A stretch of DNA of 64,000 nucleotides from Dolomedes plantarius (Eukaryota > Arthropoda > Arachnida > Araneae > Dolomedidae). Each line of letters begins with the position of its first letter. Position 1 is the stretch's first letter. The notes under the pieces were generated by a model. That model was not told where the DNA came from. It saw nothing but the letters and a program-made list of their open reading frames with translations, and made no database searches. Where the stretch lies: assembly GCA_907164885.2 (NCBI GenBank), contig OU015490.1, forward strand, positions 90,765,560 through 90,829,559. The letters are read 5' to 3'. The position numbers and the translations under genes were made by a program. Positions 56,401 through 64,000 of the stretch are shown here, piece after piece.

Positions 56401-59400
56401 ATGATCAGGAAGTATATCCACGTCGATTTTAAAAGGATCTCTTGTCAACTTAAACTCCCAGTTCTCTGAACAGTTCTCACGTTCAATGCAATATCTGGAA
56501 AATAGTCTGCAATTTCATTTTGAAATGCTACGAAATGCCCTGATATAAGGTCCTTAAATTCATTTATCTGTTGCAGTGGGAGATTTTGTTTATCACTGAG
56601 GAGGTCGTTCAATCTTGGAAAGAATGAAAAGTTTGGCTCTGAACTCTGAACACGGCGTTGCCAAAGAGTTATCTTTTCTGTGAAACCCTTAACTGCATCA
56701 TCAGTCTTCAGAATGTTTTTCTGACATTGTAGCTATGACAATTATCATGTTTTTACAATTACGACAATAATCGGGTTTTTACAATTACGACAATTATCGT
56801 GTTCGTATGTCGAGAATATGTTACGGTTACAGTGTGACCCCAAAATTGAGTACAGTAAATTACAGTTAGTTTTACTTTTTATTTTATTTTAAACTCACGC
56901 CTCCCTTGAAATTCTCCTACGCCCCCCAGGTTGAGAACCGCTGATCTAGATCATGTTTAAATGAGATATTAGTTTAAGTTAGTCTGTATGTGTGTGTTTG
57001 CATGAAAACTTTAATGAGTTTCAATAGAAAAGGTTTATGTTTCTTTTACTATCCCTTTTTAATGTTGTGTATAATTCTCTTGATTATTGTATTAAGTTTT
57101 TCAATGATGTTTGTGTATTTACACATATACATATGTATGTGTTTGTGTGTATATTATATTATTTACTTTATTTTCTAGGCTTTTGGTAAACTGCAGCAGT
57201 TTATTTCCATTTCTGGAAATAAAAGCTATAACTGAATCTAATCTCACTGTGAAGGATATCATGAAACCCATTCGACAGTCGCCTGATGTTGGTGCAATGA
57301 TCAAACAGAAGCGTTCTGTAGATGTGGAAAGCACAAAAGGTATAGTGAAAGAGGGGCTCAGCTTTTTTTTTCCTTTTTTTTTTTGTGTGTATTCTTTGTA
57401 CATCTCCTTATTTGTTATTTGTTTCTTCATACATGCATCTCATTTCTGTTTAATTATATTGAATGAGAGAGAGAGCTTCATCTTTTTTATGATCTTAAAA
57501 TTCACAATCATTCCTGTGACTTCTTTTCAATGACTTTACATTTGAGGAAATGTTGATGTAGGACTGTTGAGCCATCTTACAACTAATTTTAATTATACAG
57601 AGAGAACCATGTCATCTGTATTATAGAATGTGGGGCATAAATGCTGTGTTCTAAACATAACAGAAAGCAATGTTAGCAGTCCATTACACAACACCATTTT
57701 GTCCAACACATTTGTTGTCAGAAGAACAATTTATTTCTTAATTAGAATTTTAAAAAAAATTCTAATGTAAAAGACGACAACTTCATAAAACAAATAAGCA
57801 CAATACAAAAAAATCAGAAAAAGAATGAAGGAAAGAAAAAAAAAATGTCATTGTCTAAGGTGGAAATTTGGCCCCTCACCTCCCATTAGCACTCTACCAA
57901 AGAGGACTCACAAAGAGCTCTGCAGCTTAGCAAGTTGTGGCTATCCATAATAAGTTGGTCTCTGTAGAGAGGGCAAGACATCAAACTAAAAGGAAAAGAC
58001 CAATAGATAAGCAGATTAGTGCTAGAGCATCTCAACAAGGTCAATCAGTAATGTTCACTTGCTCCAAGAAAACCCAATTTTATGGCATAATTCGGTCACA
58101 GTTCTTTATAATAGAGCACAGAAGGAGATCTTTTATCAGGTGTTTAAGTTTTGGCAATGAAACAGTATCATTTACAGTCTGCAGAACACCTGCAGAATAT
58201 CCTGCAATGGTGCGCTATTGCAAGATATTTGGATCTACTGGAGCACATTCAACTATCATCCCTCTTTGTTCTTAGACACACTAAAAGTCTGAAATTTCAT
58301 AATATCAATTTAGTGTACACCTTATTAGAATATAAACACCACCAAAAGTACATTTCTTCATAAAATAATTGTTTTTTTCCTTTTATTTATTGCAATTGTT
58401 TTTGAAAGGTAAACACTTTATTTTGGTTTAGAATCTAATGACAAAGTGAAAAATGTGGAAAAGGCTCAAGATATCATGGAAATAGGTGAAAAGGACACAA
58501 AATCAAACAAGAATAAAAACATTGCAGAAACTGCTACTCCCAAAGCTGAAGTACCAAATTCCGCTACTGGGCCAAAAACTTGCAATTCGTTTAAAATACC
58601 CTTTAAAAGTGAAGTCATTGGCCAGCGAAAAAAAATATCTGATTTGCAGGTAAATTGAGTTTTAGTAGTAAATGAATAATTTTTGATAAAAGTTATATTA
58701 TGTTAAAATATCTCTAATATCAATTGTTAAATTGTTTTAAAATTGATATCTATTATTTTTGTTGAGAATATCCCTAAAAGATGTCTTCTTTTGACAGCTT
58801 TACAACCTTAAACATTTTTTTAGAAGGCAAAATTGAAAATAAAATCTCTTTACCTTCTGGTTACAGAAATTTTTTTTTCTAATTAATGTGTATTTTAAAA
58901 GTTATCTATTTTTTGTGATATTTTTGTTGATATTGTTTTAATTTGTTAAATTTTTTGTACCTTTGTGCTGAAGTTATATTTTAATATGATAATACCTCTA
59001 ATTTTTAGTTTCTTGTATCAATGAATGATATTGGAGCTGTCGGTCTCTACAGCCTTTATTTTCACAATTGCCCAGAATCTGATGAGCCACAATTGCCTGT
59101 TAATTTGTCTGTAAGTTCAGCTGTATGCTTCATATACATTTTTTTGGTTAATAATACAATTACTTTAATATTTTTTGTTATTTGTCCTATTTTGGTATGC
59201 TTTGTTATCCAGTATTTGTTTAACGTAAATGTTATTTCATGTGTACATACGTGAAAAGTTTTTTTCATAAAATTTCTTCTGCAGGTAGATGGGGGAAAGG
59301 GGGAAAACAAAAACTTATGATAAAAAATAAAGTTTATTTTGATGTGAGCATATTGTTTTCCAAAATTTAATACTATTCAGAATAATTGAAAATAAGTGTT

Positions 59401-61063
59401 TTAATATTAATGGTACCTATGTTTTTGTATACTGTGATCTGTAAGATGTTAAATGAAAATTATATGTTAAAGTTTTTTTAATGTGTGTGTATCTGTCTAT
59501 ATAGTGTAGTGGTTCCCATCCTGTAGAAGTCTGTGGACCACTAAGCCAGAAATGGAACCATGTGCGGACCCCCCCCCCCCCTCCCTCCACACTGACTTGA
59601 GGGTATAGAATATCCCTCAAGCAGTGGCGTATGCAGGGGGGGGGGTGATGGGGGTTGAAGCCCCCCCCCATTGGTTCTAATTACATATATTTAATTAGGT
59701 TTAAGCTTTGCACTGATTGCTCAAACCTACTCTTTCATAGTAACCTCCCCCCCCCCCCCCCCCCCCCCTTTGAAAATTTCTGCATACGCTGCTGCCCTCA
59801 GGCAAAAGGGATACAGGATTAACATACTCACATTCTAACGTATCATATTCTGATAATAAAATAATTATGTTAAATTAAGAAATTTTAACTCAACACCTGA
59901 TGGTCATTGGATATATTCCGTCCATCTAGTTCAATGAACAATGCTTTCAAAATCCCCATTTATTTGGCAACTTTTTTATATGTGGTGCCGGACTACTCAT
60001 GAGGTTCTCATGGACCACCAGTTGGGAACTACTGATATAGTGCAATGATTCTTACTTTTCATTGATTAGGGACCTTTTGTTGAAGAAAAAAAAATTCATC
60101 AGTGACCCTCTCTTAACTAACTCTATTAAAGGTAAAAATGGGTTTAATTTTCTGACTAAGCAAACTATTGGTGACAAACAACTTTAAAAACAAGTTACAC
60201 ATGAACTTAAAAACAATAACAGATTAAACGTAAAAATAAATTTAATAACAAATGTAAAAGCTTGTGAAAAATTTAAAATTCGAGATTCTTGAGGTTGCAT
60301 TTGATTAAAAATCTGTAAAATTGCTGTGACTATGTTACAGATAATATAGTAGGGATTTTTAAGTAGAATGACAATTTTTTTTTGTACTAAAAGCATCAGG
60401 AAGCAGAAAAAATATAGGAATTTTTAGACTTGGAACAAAAAATTTGGAAAAAGAAAATTTCCCCCCATATTTATAAAATTATTAAATTTGGGAACGTCTT
60501 AAAGCAAGGGAACCAATTTTTTATTTTTAGTCACTTCTGACCTCAGGGACCCTCTTTTTGAGTTCACAAACCACTAATATAGTGGAAGGAAATCTTATAA
60601 GAGCTTACATATTTTCTACTTTACCAAGTAAATCATTTATTCATTATTTGATATGATTGAAGTATCCGTTGTTCTGCTTCAATGAATCTGAAGGACAAAA
60701 TTGTAATACTTTTTGAATATATATGGTTTTTTTTTTTTTTTTAATTGTGAGTATGCAAGAATATGTATACATACATAGACTTAAATTACCTTATGAAATT
60801 TTTTATTTTTCATACAGTTTGTCTTGACATGTGTTTGTATGATTATGAAATATCTAAATAAATATTTCTTCATATAAATGCTTAATTCAGTAAGGTCTGG
60901 TCATTTCATTTTTATAAAATTTCTTATAGATATCTATAGTGGAGCACAATGGAGAAAATTATTTGTCTGCAGGAGAAATGCCACTACCAAATTTGTATTT
61001 TCTAATGTCGTTTATATTTTTTGTTACTGGATGTGTGTGGATTGCTGTGCTTCGGAAAAAAAG
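41385..61063 (+). CDS. GPR107: GPR107/GPR108-type lung 7TM receptor family gene, first eight exons (incomplete)
   Basis: Eight exons join in frame to 320 codons plus two bases: 41385-41474, 43749-43856, 45398-45448, 49105-49202, 57179-57339, 58432-58649, 59009-59110, 60930-61063. All have AG/GT borders. The protein opens with a signal peptide ([19 protein letters not shown], cleavage likely after VNC). A luminal domain follows, with [37 protein letters not shown], a basic RKK-type stretch, and [10 protein letters not shown] near its end. Then come [18 protein letters not shown] and the first membrane segment, ending in LRKKR. This order matches GPR107/GPR108, Golgi and trans-Golgi membrane proteins of the lung seven-transmembrane family (PF06814), needed for endosome-to-Golgi traffic. 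The remaining six membrane segments must lie beyond 64000. Whether it is closer to GPR107 or GPR108 was not settled. Confidence 0.9.
41475..43748 (+). other. GPR107-type gene, intron 1
   Basis: AT-rich intron; no mobile element or exon recognised. Confidence 0.7.
43749..43856 (+). CDS. GPR107: GPR107-type gene, exon 2
   Basis: Thirty-six codons, phase 0 at both ends, starting [18 protein letters not shown]. This is the conserved first beta region of the luminal domain. Confidence 0.9.
43857..45397 (+). other. GPR107-type gene, intron 2
   Basis: Contains the fold-back element at 44738-45121 and a TA microsatellite at about 45120-45142; otherwise nothing recognised. Confidence 0.7.
44738..45121. 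mobile_element. Compound fold-back element with mariner-like ends
   Basis: Arms 44738-44798 and 44828-44888 are complementary (GTGTTTTGTGGTTCTATGAA with TTTCATGGAACCACAAAATG). A further inverse match links 44811-44850 with about 45070-45110. The right edge reads TTTTGGACCGCCCTGTA next to a TA array, and the loop contains TTTTGGACCACCCTA, which looks like a Tc1/mariner-type terminus. No transposase. Confidence 0.6.
45398..45448 (+). CDS. GPR107: GPR107-type gene, exon 3
   Basis: Seventeen codons, [17 protein letters not shown], between AG 45396-45397 and GTAAGT at 45449, phase 0. Confidence 0.85.
46612..46640. repeat. Short perfect hairpin
   Basis: TAAAGGTGCAGT and ACTGCACCTTTA flank a 4-base loop region. 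It lies 60 bases before the element starting at 46701, whose own repeats also contain AAAGGT. Confidence 0.7.
46701..48523. mobile_element. Non-autonomous TIR element with many internal copies of its end motif
   Basis: The left end GGGTAGGTGGGGGCAAAGGT and the inverse of the right end agree at 24 of 25 positions. TA flanks both sides (46699-46700, 48524-48525), the Tc1/mariner/pogo duplication. At least eight copies of GG[GT]-x-AAAGGT[TC]-x-GC in both orientations lie in the ends and inside, two pairs being head-to-head (47080-47105, 48280-48315). No transposase was found in 1.8 kb. Confidence 0.83.
49105..49202 (+). CDS. GPR107: GPR107-type gene, exon 4
   Basis: Thirty-two codons plus CA, from [12 protein letters not shown] to LDLESN, between AG 49103-49104 and GTATGT at 49203. 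The split codon is completed as CAG by exon 5. Confidence 0.88.
49644..50822 (+). mobile_element. Tc1-like element with perfect terminal repeats
   Basis: CACTATCTACCAATAAGTAT with the next eight bases, TTGGACAC, forms a 28-base TIR that is identical at both ends. TA flanks it at 49642-49643 and 50823-50824. The 1.18 kb interior is a decayed Tc1-type transposase on the + strand. Confidence 0.92.
49760..50759 (+). pseudogene. Tc1-like transposase pseudogene
   Basis: Fragments in three frames keep the family landmarks: [12 protein letters not shown] (first Asp, near 50190), FQDNNASSR (second Asp) and [20 protein letters not shown] (Glu). Stops and frameshifts are scattered; a TAG at about 50504 lies between the second Asp and the Glu. 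The Asp-Glu spacing reads 35 residues counting that stop, one more than usual in Tc1, so either one codon was gained or the element belongs to a DD35E-type group. Confidence 0.85.
51423..52719 (-). mobile_element. Mariner-superfamily element of the DD41D type
   Basis: The left end CAGGCTGTTCACACATTTTT and the inverse of the right end, CAGAGGCTGTTCGCACATTT, share a long match with two extra bases on the right. TA is present at 51421-51422 and 52720-52721. The transposase is on the - strand. Confidence 0.87.
51475..52573 (-). pseudogene. DD41D mariner (rosa-like) transposase, one or two frameshifts
   Basis: The - strand encodes a basic N-terminal region with a helix-turn-helix-like segment ([20 protein letters not shown]), then [11 protein letters not shown] (first Asp), [13 protein letters not shown] (second Asp) and [16 protein letters not shown] (third Asp). 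Exactly 41 residues separate the second and third Asp, which is the spacing of the DD41D (rosa/visitor) group. A frameshift near 52065-52075, just after the first Asp motif, separates two otherwise open frames (51989-52537 and 51475-52083). An earlier ATG at 52573 would add about 13 residues but is out of frame with the rest. Confidence 0.85.
53568..53721. mobile_element. 154-bp pogo-type MITE
   Basis: CAGTGAAACTTCTCTA at the left and its inverse TAGAGAAGTTTCACTG at the right, flanked by TA (53566-53567, 53722-53723). The interior has no gene. Confidence 0.83.
53724..54651. mobile_element. Non-autonomous pogo-type element adjoining the MITE
   Basis: The left end CACCTACACCTAGCTATACG and the inverse of the right end, CACCCATACCTTGCTTTACG, form the TIR; TA lies at 53722-53723 and 54652-54653. 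Motifs of the type TA[CT]GGCC recur near both ends. No transposase was recognised. Confidence 0.75.
55779..56943 (-). mobile_element. Internally deleted hAT (Charlie/ZBED-like) element
   Basis: TIRs CAGGGGTTCTCAACCT and, inverted, AGGTTGAGAACCGCTG. The octamer ATCTAGAT flanks both sides exactly (55771-55778, 56944-56951). A C-rich run lies at 55839-55855. Confidence 0.92.
56044..56286 (-). pseudogene. hAT transposase C-terminal fragment
   Basis: Eighty codons carry the hAT dimerisation signature of the ZBED5-type group: [20 protein letters not shown] and [20 protein letters not shown]. Upstream the frame breaks; other readable pieces up to about 56740 (- strand) belong to the same transposase. 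No DNA-binding or catalytic region survives. Confidence 0.82.
57179..57339 (+). CDS. GPR107: GPR107-type gene, exon 5
   Basis: The exon starts with the G that completes CAG, then encodes [16 protein letters not shown] and continues to RSVDVESTK plus one base. Borders are AG 57177-57178 and GTATAG at 57340. Confidence 0.9.
57340..58431 (+). other. GPR107-type gene, intron 5
   Basis: No exon or element recognised. An open frame at 57937-58275 has no family resemblance. An imperfect hairpin (ATTAGAATTTT with AAAATTCTAAT) lies near 57740-57765. Confidence 0.6.
58432..58649 (+). CDS. GPR107: GPR107-type gene, exon 6
   Basis: Two bases complete a Glu codon, then 72 codons ([18 protein letters not shown] to RKKISDLQ). 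The first half is Lys/Asn/Glu-rich and unstructured. The end, [13 protein letters not shown], leads back into the folded luminal domain. Donor GTAAAT at 58650. Confidence 0.88.
59009..59110 (+). CDS. GPR107: GPR107-type gene, exon 7
   Basis: Thirty-four codons, phase 0, [20 protein letters not shown] then [14 protein letters not shown]; donor GTAAGT at 59111. [10 protein letters not shown] is the best family signature of the luminal domain. Confidence 0.92.
59507..60034. mobile_element. Non-autonomous hAT-like element A
   Basis: Ends TAGTGGTTCCCATCCTGTAG and, inverted, CAGTAGTTCCCAACTGGTGG. The octamer ATATAGTG lies on both sides (59499-59506 and 60035-60042). A second element is nested at 59622-59794. 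Confidence 0.8.
59622..59794. mobile_element. Nested hAT-like MITE B inside element A
   Basis: TIRs CAGTGGCGTATGCAG and, inverted, CTGCATACGCTGCTG, with octamers CCCTCAAG (59614-59621) and CCCTCAGG (59795-59802) as target duplication with one change. Long G and C runs lie inside. Its TIR is related to that of the hAT at 18940. Confidence 0.82.
60043..60576. mobile_element. Degenerate hAT-like element C, sharing a target octamer with element A
   Basis: It begins CAATGATTCTTAC next to the ATATAGTG at 60035-60042 and ends TTTGTGAACTC-type sequence (inverse TAGTGGTTTGTGAAC) before a third ATATAGTG at 60577-60584. AGGGACC occurs near both ends. The TIR match is weak. Confidence 0.55.
60930..61063 (+). 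CDS. GPR107: GPR107-type gene, exon 8 (first membrane segment)
   Basis: Forty-four codons plus two bases: [20 protein letters not shown], then the membrane segment [20 protein letters not shown] and LRKK. Borders AG 60928-60929 and GTAAAT at 61064. Later exons were not found before 64000. Confidence 0.9.
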
Positions 61064-61166
61064 GTAAATACTAAAAGTAAAGATTAAACTGTTTTCTTTT
61101 ATCTCCATCATGTAATTAGAAATTGGTGGGAGTGGTTATCCCAGGTGTGGGTACTAGGCCCTATGC

Positions 61167-61875
61167 CAGGGGTGTTCAACCTTTTAGCTTCCTTGGACCA
61201 CATTGGCCCAAAAGAAGACAAATTGTTTTGGGCCACACAAAAATATACCTAACATTAAAAATAGTTGAATAGTAAAAAACGTATAATATATAGTTAACAT
61301 TTATTTCATTATAAATTTTATTTATAATTATAAATATAACTGTAGGAGTCATAGAATTGATGTGATATTTGGCATTAAATTTGAGAGACGGATGCATCAA
61401 TATCTGGGTCAATTGAAGTGGTTGTAATTCTCAGGGAACTCAAGAATTTCATTTGATATTTTGGTTCTAATTTGACTCTTAGTGTGCTTCACTCGGGAAA
61501 ATAGTTGTTCACAGATGTACATGCTTCCAAACAATGATGACATGAATAACGTATGACTATGCAGTGAGAGATATTTATCTATGGGCAGATATGATTTACA
61601 AAGGTCCAACGAAGAGATTTGATTGAATTTCTCTTCAAGTAGGATATCAGAATGCAACTCTATGCATTCCATTTGAAAATTTGCTGGCAGCATATCTATA
61701 TCAACTGTAAATGGTGTAGCAATGATGCAAAACAACTGTTTATTTTTCAACAAAGGGGGATCTGTAATGGCGGCCTGCCATCATCGCCGAGGAGGGCTAT
61801 TGATATTTTTTTTCGCTTTGAGCTCTTTCTGGGCCACAATAATACTTGCTTTGGGCCGCAGTTTGGACACCCCTG
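61167..61875 (-). mobile_element. Internally deleted hAT (GTF2IRD2/Charlie8-like) element
   Basis: TIRs CAGGGGTGTTCAACCTTTT and, inverted, TTTGGACACCCCTG. The flanking octamers (CCCTATGC and CTCTACTC) agree at only five of eight positions, so the copy is older or the edges are blurred. Confidence 0.78.
61409..61753 (-). pseudogene. hAT transposase C-terminal fragment, GTF2IRD2-like
   Basis: The - strand frame has the late part of a hAT transposase: ATPFTVDIDMLPANFQMECI, then LFGSMYICEQLFSRVKHTKS, the dimerisation block. The frame then decays (LEFPENYNHFN). The N-terminal half is absent. Confidence 0.8.
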
Positions 61876-62416
61876 CTCTACTCCAATCCATAGAGGTTGT
61901 GCAAAGTTATTTTTGGGGCTCATGTTGATATATTGAGGAGAGGCTTAGTCCAGTCAAATGGTGTTTTGGCCAGGAAAAAAATAGGTTTCAGGGAAAAAAA
62001 TTATAGAAGTTTTTTTCTCACTCATTCTATATGTTTTTTGGGCTGCTGAATCTGAATTTCAACTTTGCTACTTCTCATGGATATGGCTTCCCAACAAAAA
62101 TCTCAAAAAACCTCAAAATTAATGTAATTACTTATTAATTATATTTCAATTTAATTACTACTTATTAATTAGATCAACTTTTTGTACAAAGTATGGGTAT
62201 TCAGACACAAAATACTTAAATAAAAAGTTTCACAAAGCAATTTATTATAAATTTTCATATCAATTATCATCATTAATATAGGTAGGTAAATAAAAAAAAA
62301 AAAGAGATGGACAGCTACAGTCTACAACGCTTAGTGGTTGAAGGTCCTGGTTGCTCTTCTGAAATATGAAAGGGAAACACAACATTATTAACAATGATAG
62401 TATAGAATGAATGGTT
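61876..62416. other. Unassigned stretch between the hAT element and the PIN/CXC pseudogene
   Basis: No gene, TIR or exon of the GPR107-type gene recognised. Short A/T runs only. Confidence 0.4.
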
Positions 62417-64000
62417 TCATTTTTTTAGTATGAATGCAGTGAATTCAATATTGTATACCTCTTTCATCTGTAACCACTGCTTGGGCTGTAGGCTCACTGA
62501 CAATGTCGTCCACATTGTCCAAATCCTGGTCATTATCAGCGAAATATTTTTCCATACTGCTGCAATTTCCTTCACAGTTTTGGCATAGCCGGGAGCAATA
62601 TAGGCCAGCCTTCTTACATCCACAATGCCCTTTGCAGTCTATCTTGCATTTGCAGGAAATGAGCTGCAGCAGTTTATCAAGTGCAGGGGGCTCGAGGTTG
62701 GTGATGGGCTGAAGACCATATCTGTTCTTCATCCACCCCAACTGTGTAGGATCTTTAACGAAGCCCAGCCACGCCTGAACTTAGAGATATACCCTCAGTG
62801 AGTGATGCTATGCTGCAGCCTCTGTTGGGGGGAGAATGGTGATGTTAGATGTCACCTTGAATGCAAATGTTATGTACAGTTTATGTTGCAATTTGTTTAA
62901 GGTGGTCATTTGTTTGCCAGACCCATAGAGAGCAAGGAGAAATTTTTCTCCTCCACTCACAACTGCCTCTAGATCAGCCTGAGTGTCTTTAATTATGTTG
63001 ATGGAAGGTTCAAGGTCTGGGTTCTTCACCGTTTTCATACACTTTATTTTTCCCTGGTTATATAGAGCTGATGTTGTATCATAACTGCTCATGGTGTGTA
63101 AAGAAAGAATATGGGCAGCTGTGAATGTGTCAATCACACTTGGTAGGTGGTAAATGGTATTGCATGTACTTCCTTTTCCTGGCTTCAGGAAGTATACATT
63201 GGAAGGAGTACAGAGCCCAACCATCATAACAAGAAGGTCGATATCCTCTCCCACTACAGCCATTGTGTCACACTCACATGCCATGCTTATAGCTGTGACT
63301 ACTATCAGTCTGTCTGCATTTTCATGTGCATGGCTGCAGACAATGTTTCCAAATTTTGAGATGAGCATGTCTATAAATCGACTCTTGATTTTTGAATTGG
63401 AGAGAAATTTCTTCTGTGATACAGTGGGAACCATTGTGTCAGTGAATATCATTCCTGTGGCAAGCTTTTTGTTTGACCTTCTCATGCGCTTCCCGCATTT
63501 CGTGCTTTTCTCACAGTCTGAGCAACAATCAAAAACTATTTGGGCACTTGTCTTGTATTTGGACAAAACATATGAAACATATGTCACAAATGCCTGAAAA
63601 GCTCACGCCAGTTGGTGGGTTTTTATTGCACTACACAGTGCAATAAAAACCCACCATCAACGACAAATGTGCACTTTTCCAGAACTCTCTTTGCCATAGG
63701 TTTGAAGGCTTTGTAGAGAGATGACTTAATTCCCTTCTTCATGCCACTCTCATCAAAGATGATGGGTAATGACTCAGCTTGTACTTCAGTAATACTTTCA
63801 ATTCTTCTTCTGACTTGTTGACAATGGTCATTCTTTGAAACAGAGTAGTTGTGTTGATGAGAACTGTTTGACCATGATTATTCACTGTGCATTTCATCAT
63901 AGTGAAGGGGTTCACTCGATCGCTTCATTTGAATTTAACAGATCTGAAATCATCCCTAACAATGCGGTCCATGCCCTGAGTACCCACTTCCCTGACCAAG
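62417..64000 (-). pseudogene. PIN/FEN-like nuclease plus Tesmin/CXC family pseudogene, truncated by the window end
   Basis: The - strand reads into the window from an N-terminal part with stops (NPFTMMKCTVNNHGQTVLIN is still clear near 63850-63900) through KCTFVVDGGFLLH. A palindrome (63614-63655) and frameshift follow, then a 259-codon open frame (62808-63587). This has paired acidic motifs HENADRLIVVTAIS and MAVVGEDIDLLVMM, and SYDTTSALYNQGK, which look like the acidic core and helix-turn of a PIN/FEN1-type nuclease fold. Another shift near 62800 leads to VQAWLGFVKDPTQLGWMKN and a Cys-rich C-terminus (LLQLISCKCKIDCKGHCGCK, KAGLYCSRLCQNCEG), a Tesmin/TSO1-like CXC motif. Multi-copy genes of this layout are known in arthropods but have no assigned role. 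Nuclease activity is inferred. Confidence 0.7.
63614..63655. repeat. Perfect 19-bp-arm palindrome inside the PIN/CXC pseudogene
   Basis: GGTGGGTTTTTATTGCACT, a 4-base loop, then the exact inverse. The right-hand arm on the + strand is the coding sequence for GGFLLH of the same gene, so the left-hand arm is a mirrored copy of it and introduces the stop and frameshift. Confidence 0.9.

Larger units (their letters stand above)
49203..57178 (+). other. GPR107-type gene, intron 4 (8 kb)
   Basis: Holds five insertions: Tc1-like (49644-50822), DD41D mariner (51423-52719), two pogo-type non-autonomous elements (53568-53721, 53724-54651) and a hAT element (55779-56943). Between them the DNA is AT-rich without exons; a TTTA microsatellite lies at about 54997-55018. 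Confidence 0.75.
59111..60929 (+). other. GPR107-type gene, intron 7
   Basis: Occupied for 1.1 kb by stacked hAT-like insertions (59507-60576). The remaining parts hold nothing recognised; a long T run lies near 60727-60742. Confidence 0.7.

Noticed and set aside
57937..58275. 112-codon open frame in intron 5 of the GPR107-type gene
   Set aside because: No domain, no repeat family and no splice link; its composition resembles the surrounding intron. It may be a relic too old to identify.
63154..63597. 147-codon + strand frame opposite the PIN/CXC pseudogene
   Set aside because: The - strand carries the recognisable motifs; this frame is only its mirror.
1..64000. CRISPR arrays, rRNA and tRNA genes
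   Set aside because: No regularly spaced repeats of array type were seen. No A/B-box or cloverleaf was noticed by eye, but a tRNA scan was not possible.

Overview
The window is AT-rich animal DNA with multi-kilobase introns, GT-AG splice sites and a heavy load of BEL/Pao, Ty3/gypsy, Tc1/mariner, pogo/Tigger and hAT elements. This fits an arthropod, perhaps a chelicerate such as a spider; the species cannot be fixed from the sequence. Four host genes can be supported, three of them split into exons that simple open reading frames do not join.

Layout. (1) 1-8.7 kb, + strand: the 3' end of a GW182 (gawky/TNRC6) gene. The last two exons carry the RRM and the C-terminal silencing tail, followed by a long T-rich 3' UTR. 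(2) 8.7-21.25 kb, - strand: a two-exon BAG3/starvin co-chaperone gene, convergent with TNRC6, with a 7.3 kb intron holding a dead pogo/Tigger element and a dead hAT element. Its promoter (21.27-21.9 kb) has two heat shock elements, a tandem repeat, and a hAT-type MITE just upstream. (3) 23.35-32.98 kb, - strand: a decayed BEL/Pao retrotransposon whose reverse transcriptase is split by the 5' part of a Ty3/gypsy element; the downstream junction is in frame. (4) 34.5-36.0 kb, - strand: an apparently intact three-exon THAP-domain gene between two BEL remnants, flanked by two inward-facing CTCF-like motifs. (5) 36.15-39.93 kb, + strand: a second, internally deleted BEL element with a nested cluster of Harbinger-like MITEs; related MITEs sit at 40.6-41.0 kb. 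(6) 41.4-61.1 kb, + strand: eight exons of a GPR107/GPR108-type gene, from the signal peptide to the first membrane segment; the rest lies past the window. Its introns hold at least ten DNA-transposon insertions, including a DD41D mariner, a Tc1-like copy with perfect TIRs, a 1.8 kb element with repeated subterminal motifs, and a stack of hAT elements with recognisable 8-bp target duplications. (7) 62.4-64.0 kb, - strand: a broken gene of a PIN/FEN-like plus Tesmin/CXC family, interrupted by a perfect 19-bp-arm palindrome copied from its own coding sequence.

The host genes are not an operon. They are Argonaute-linked silencing (GW182), chaperone-assisted proteostasis (BAG3), a DNA-binding THAP protein and a Golgi membrane protein. 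No CRISPR array, rRNA or tRNA gene was seen.
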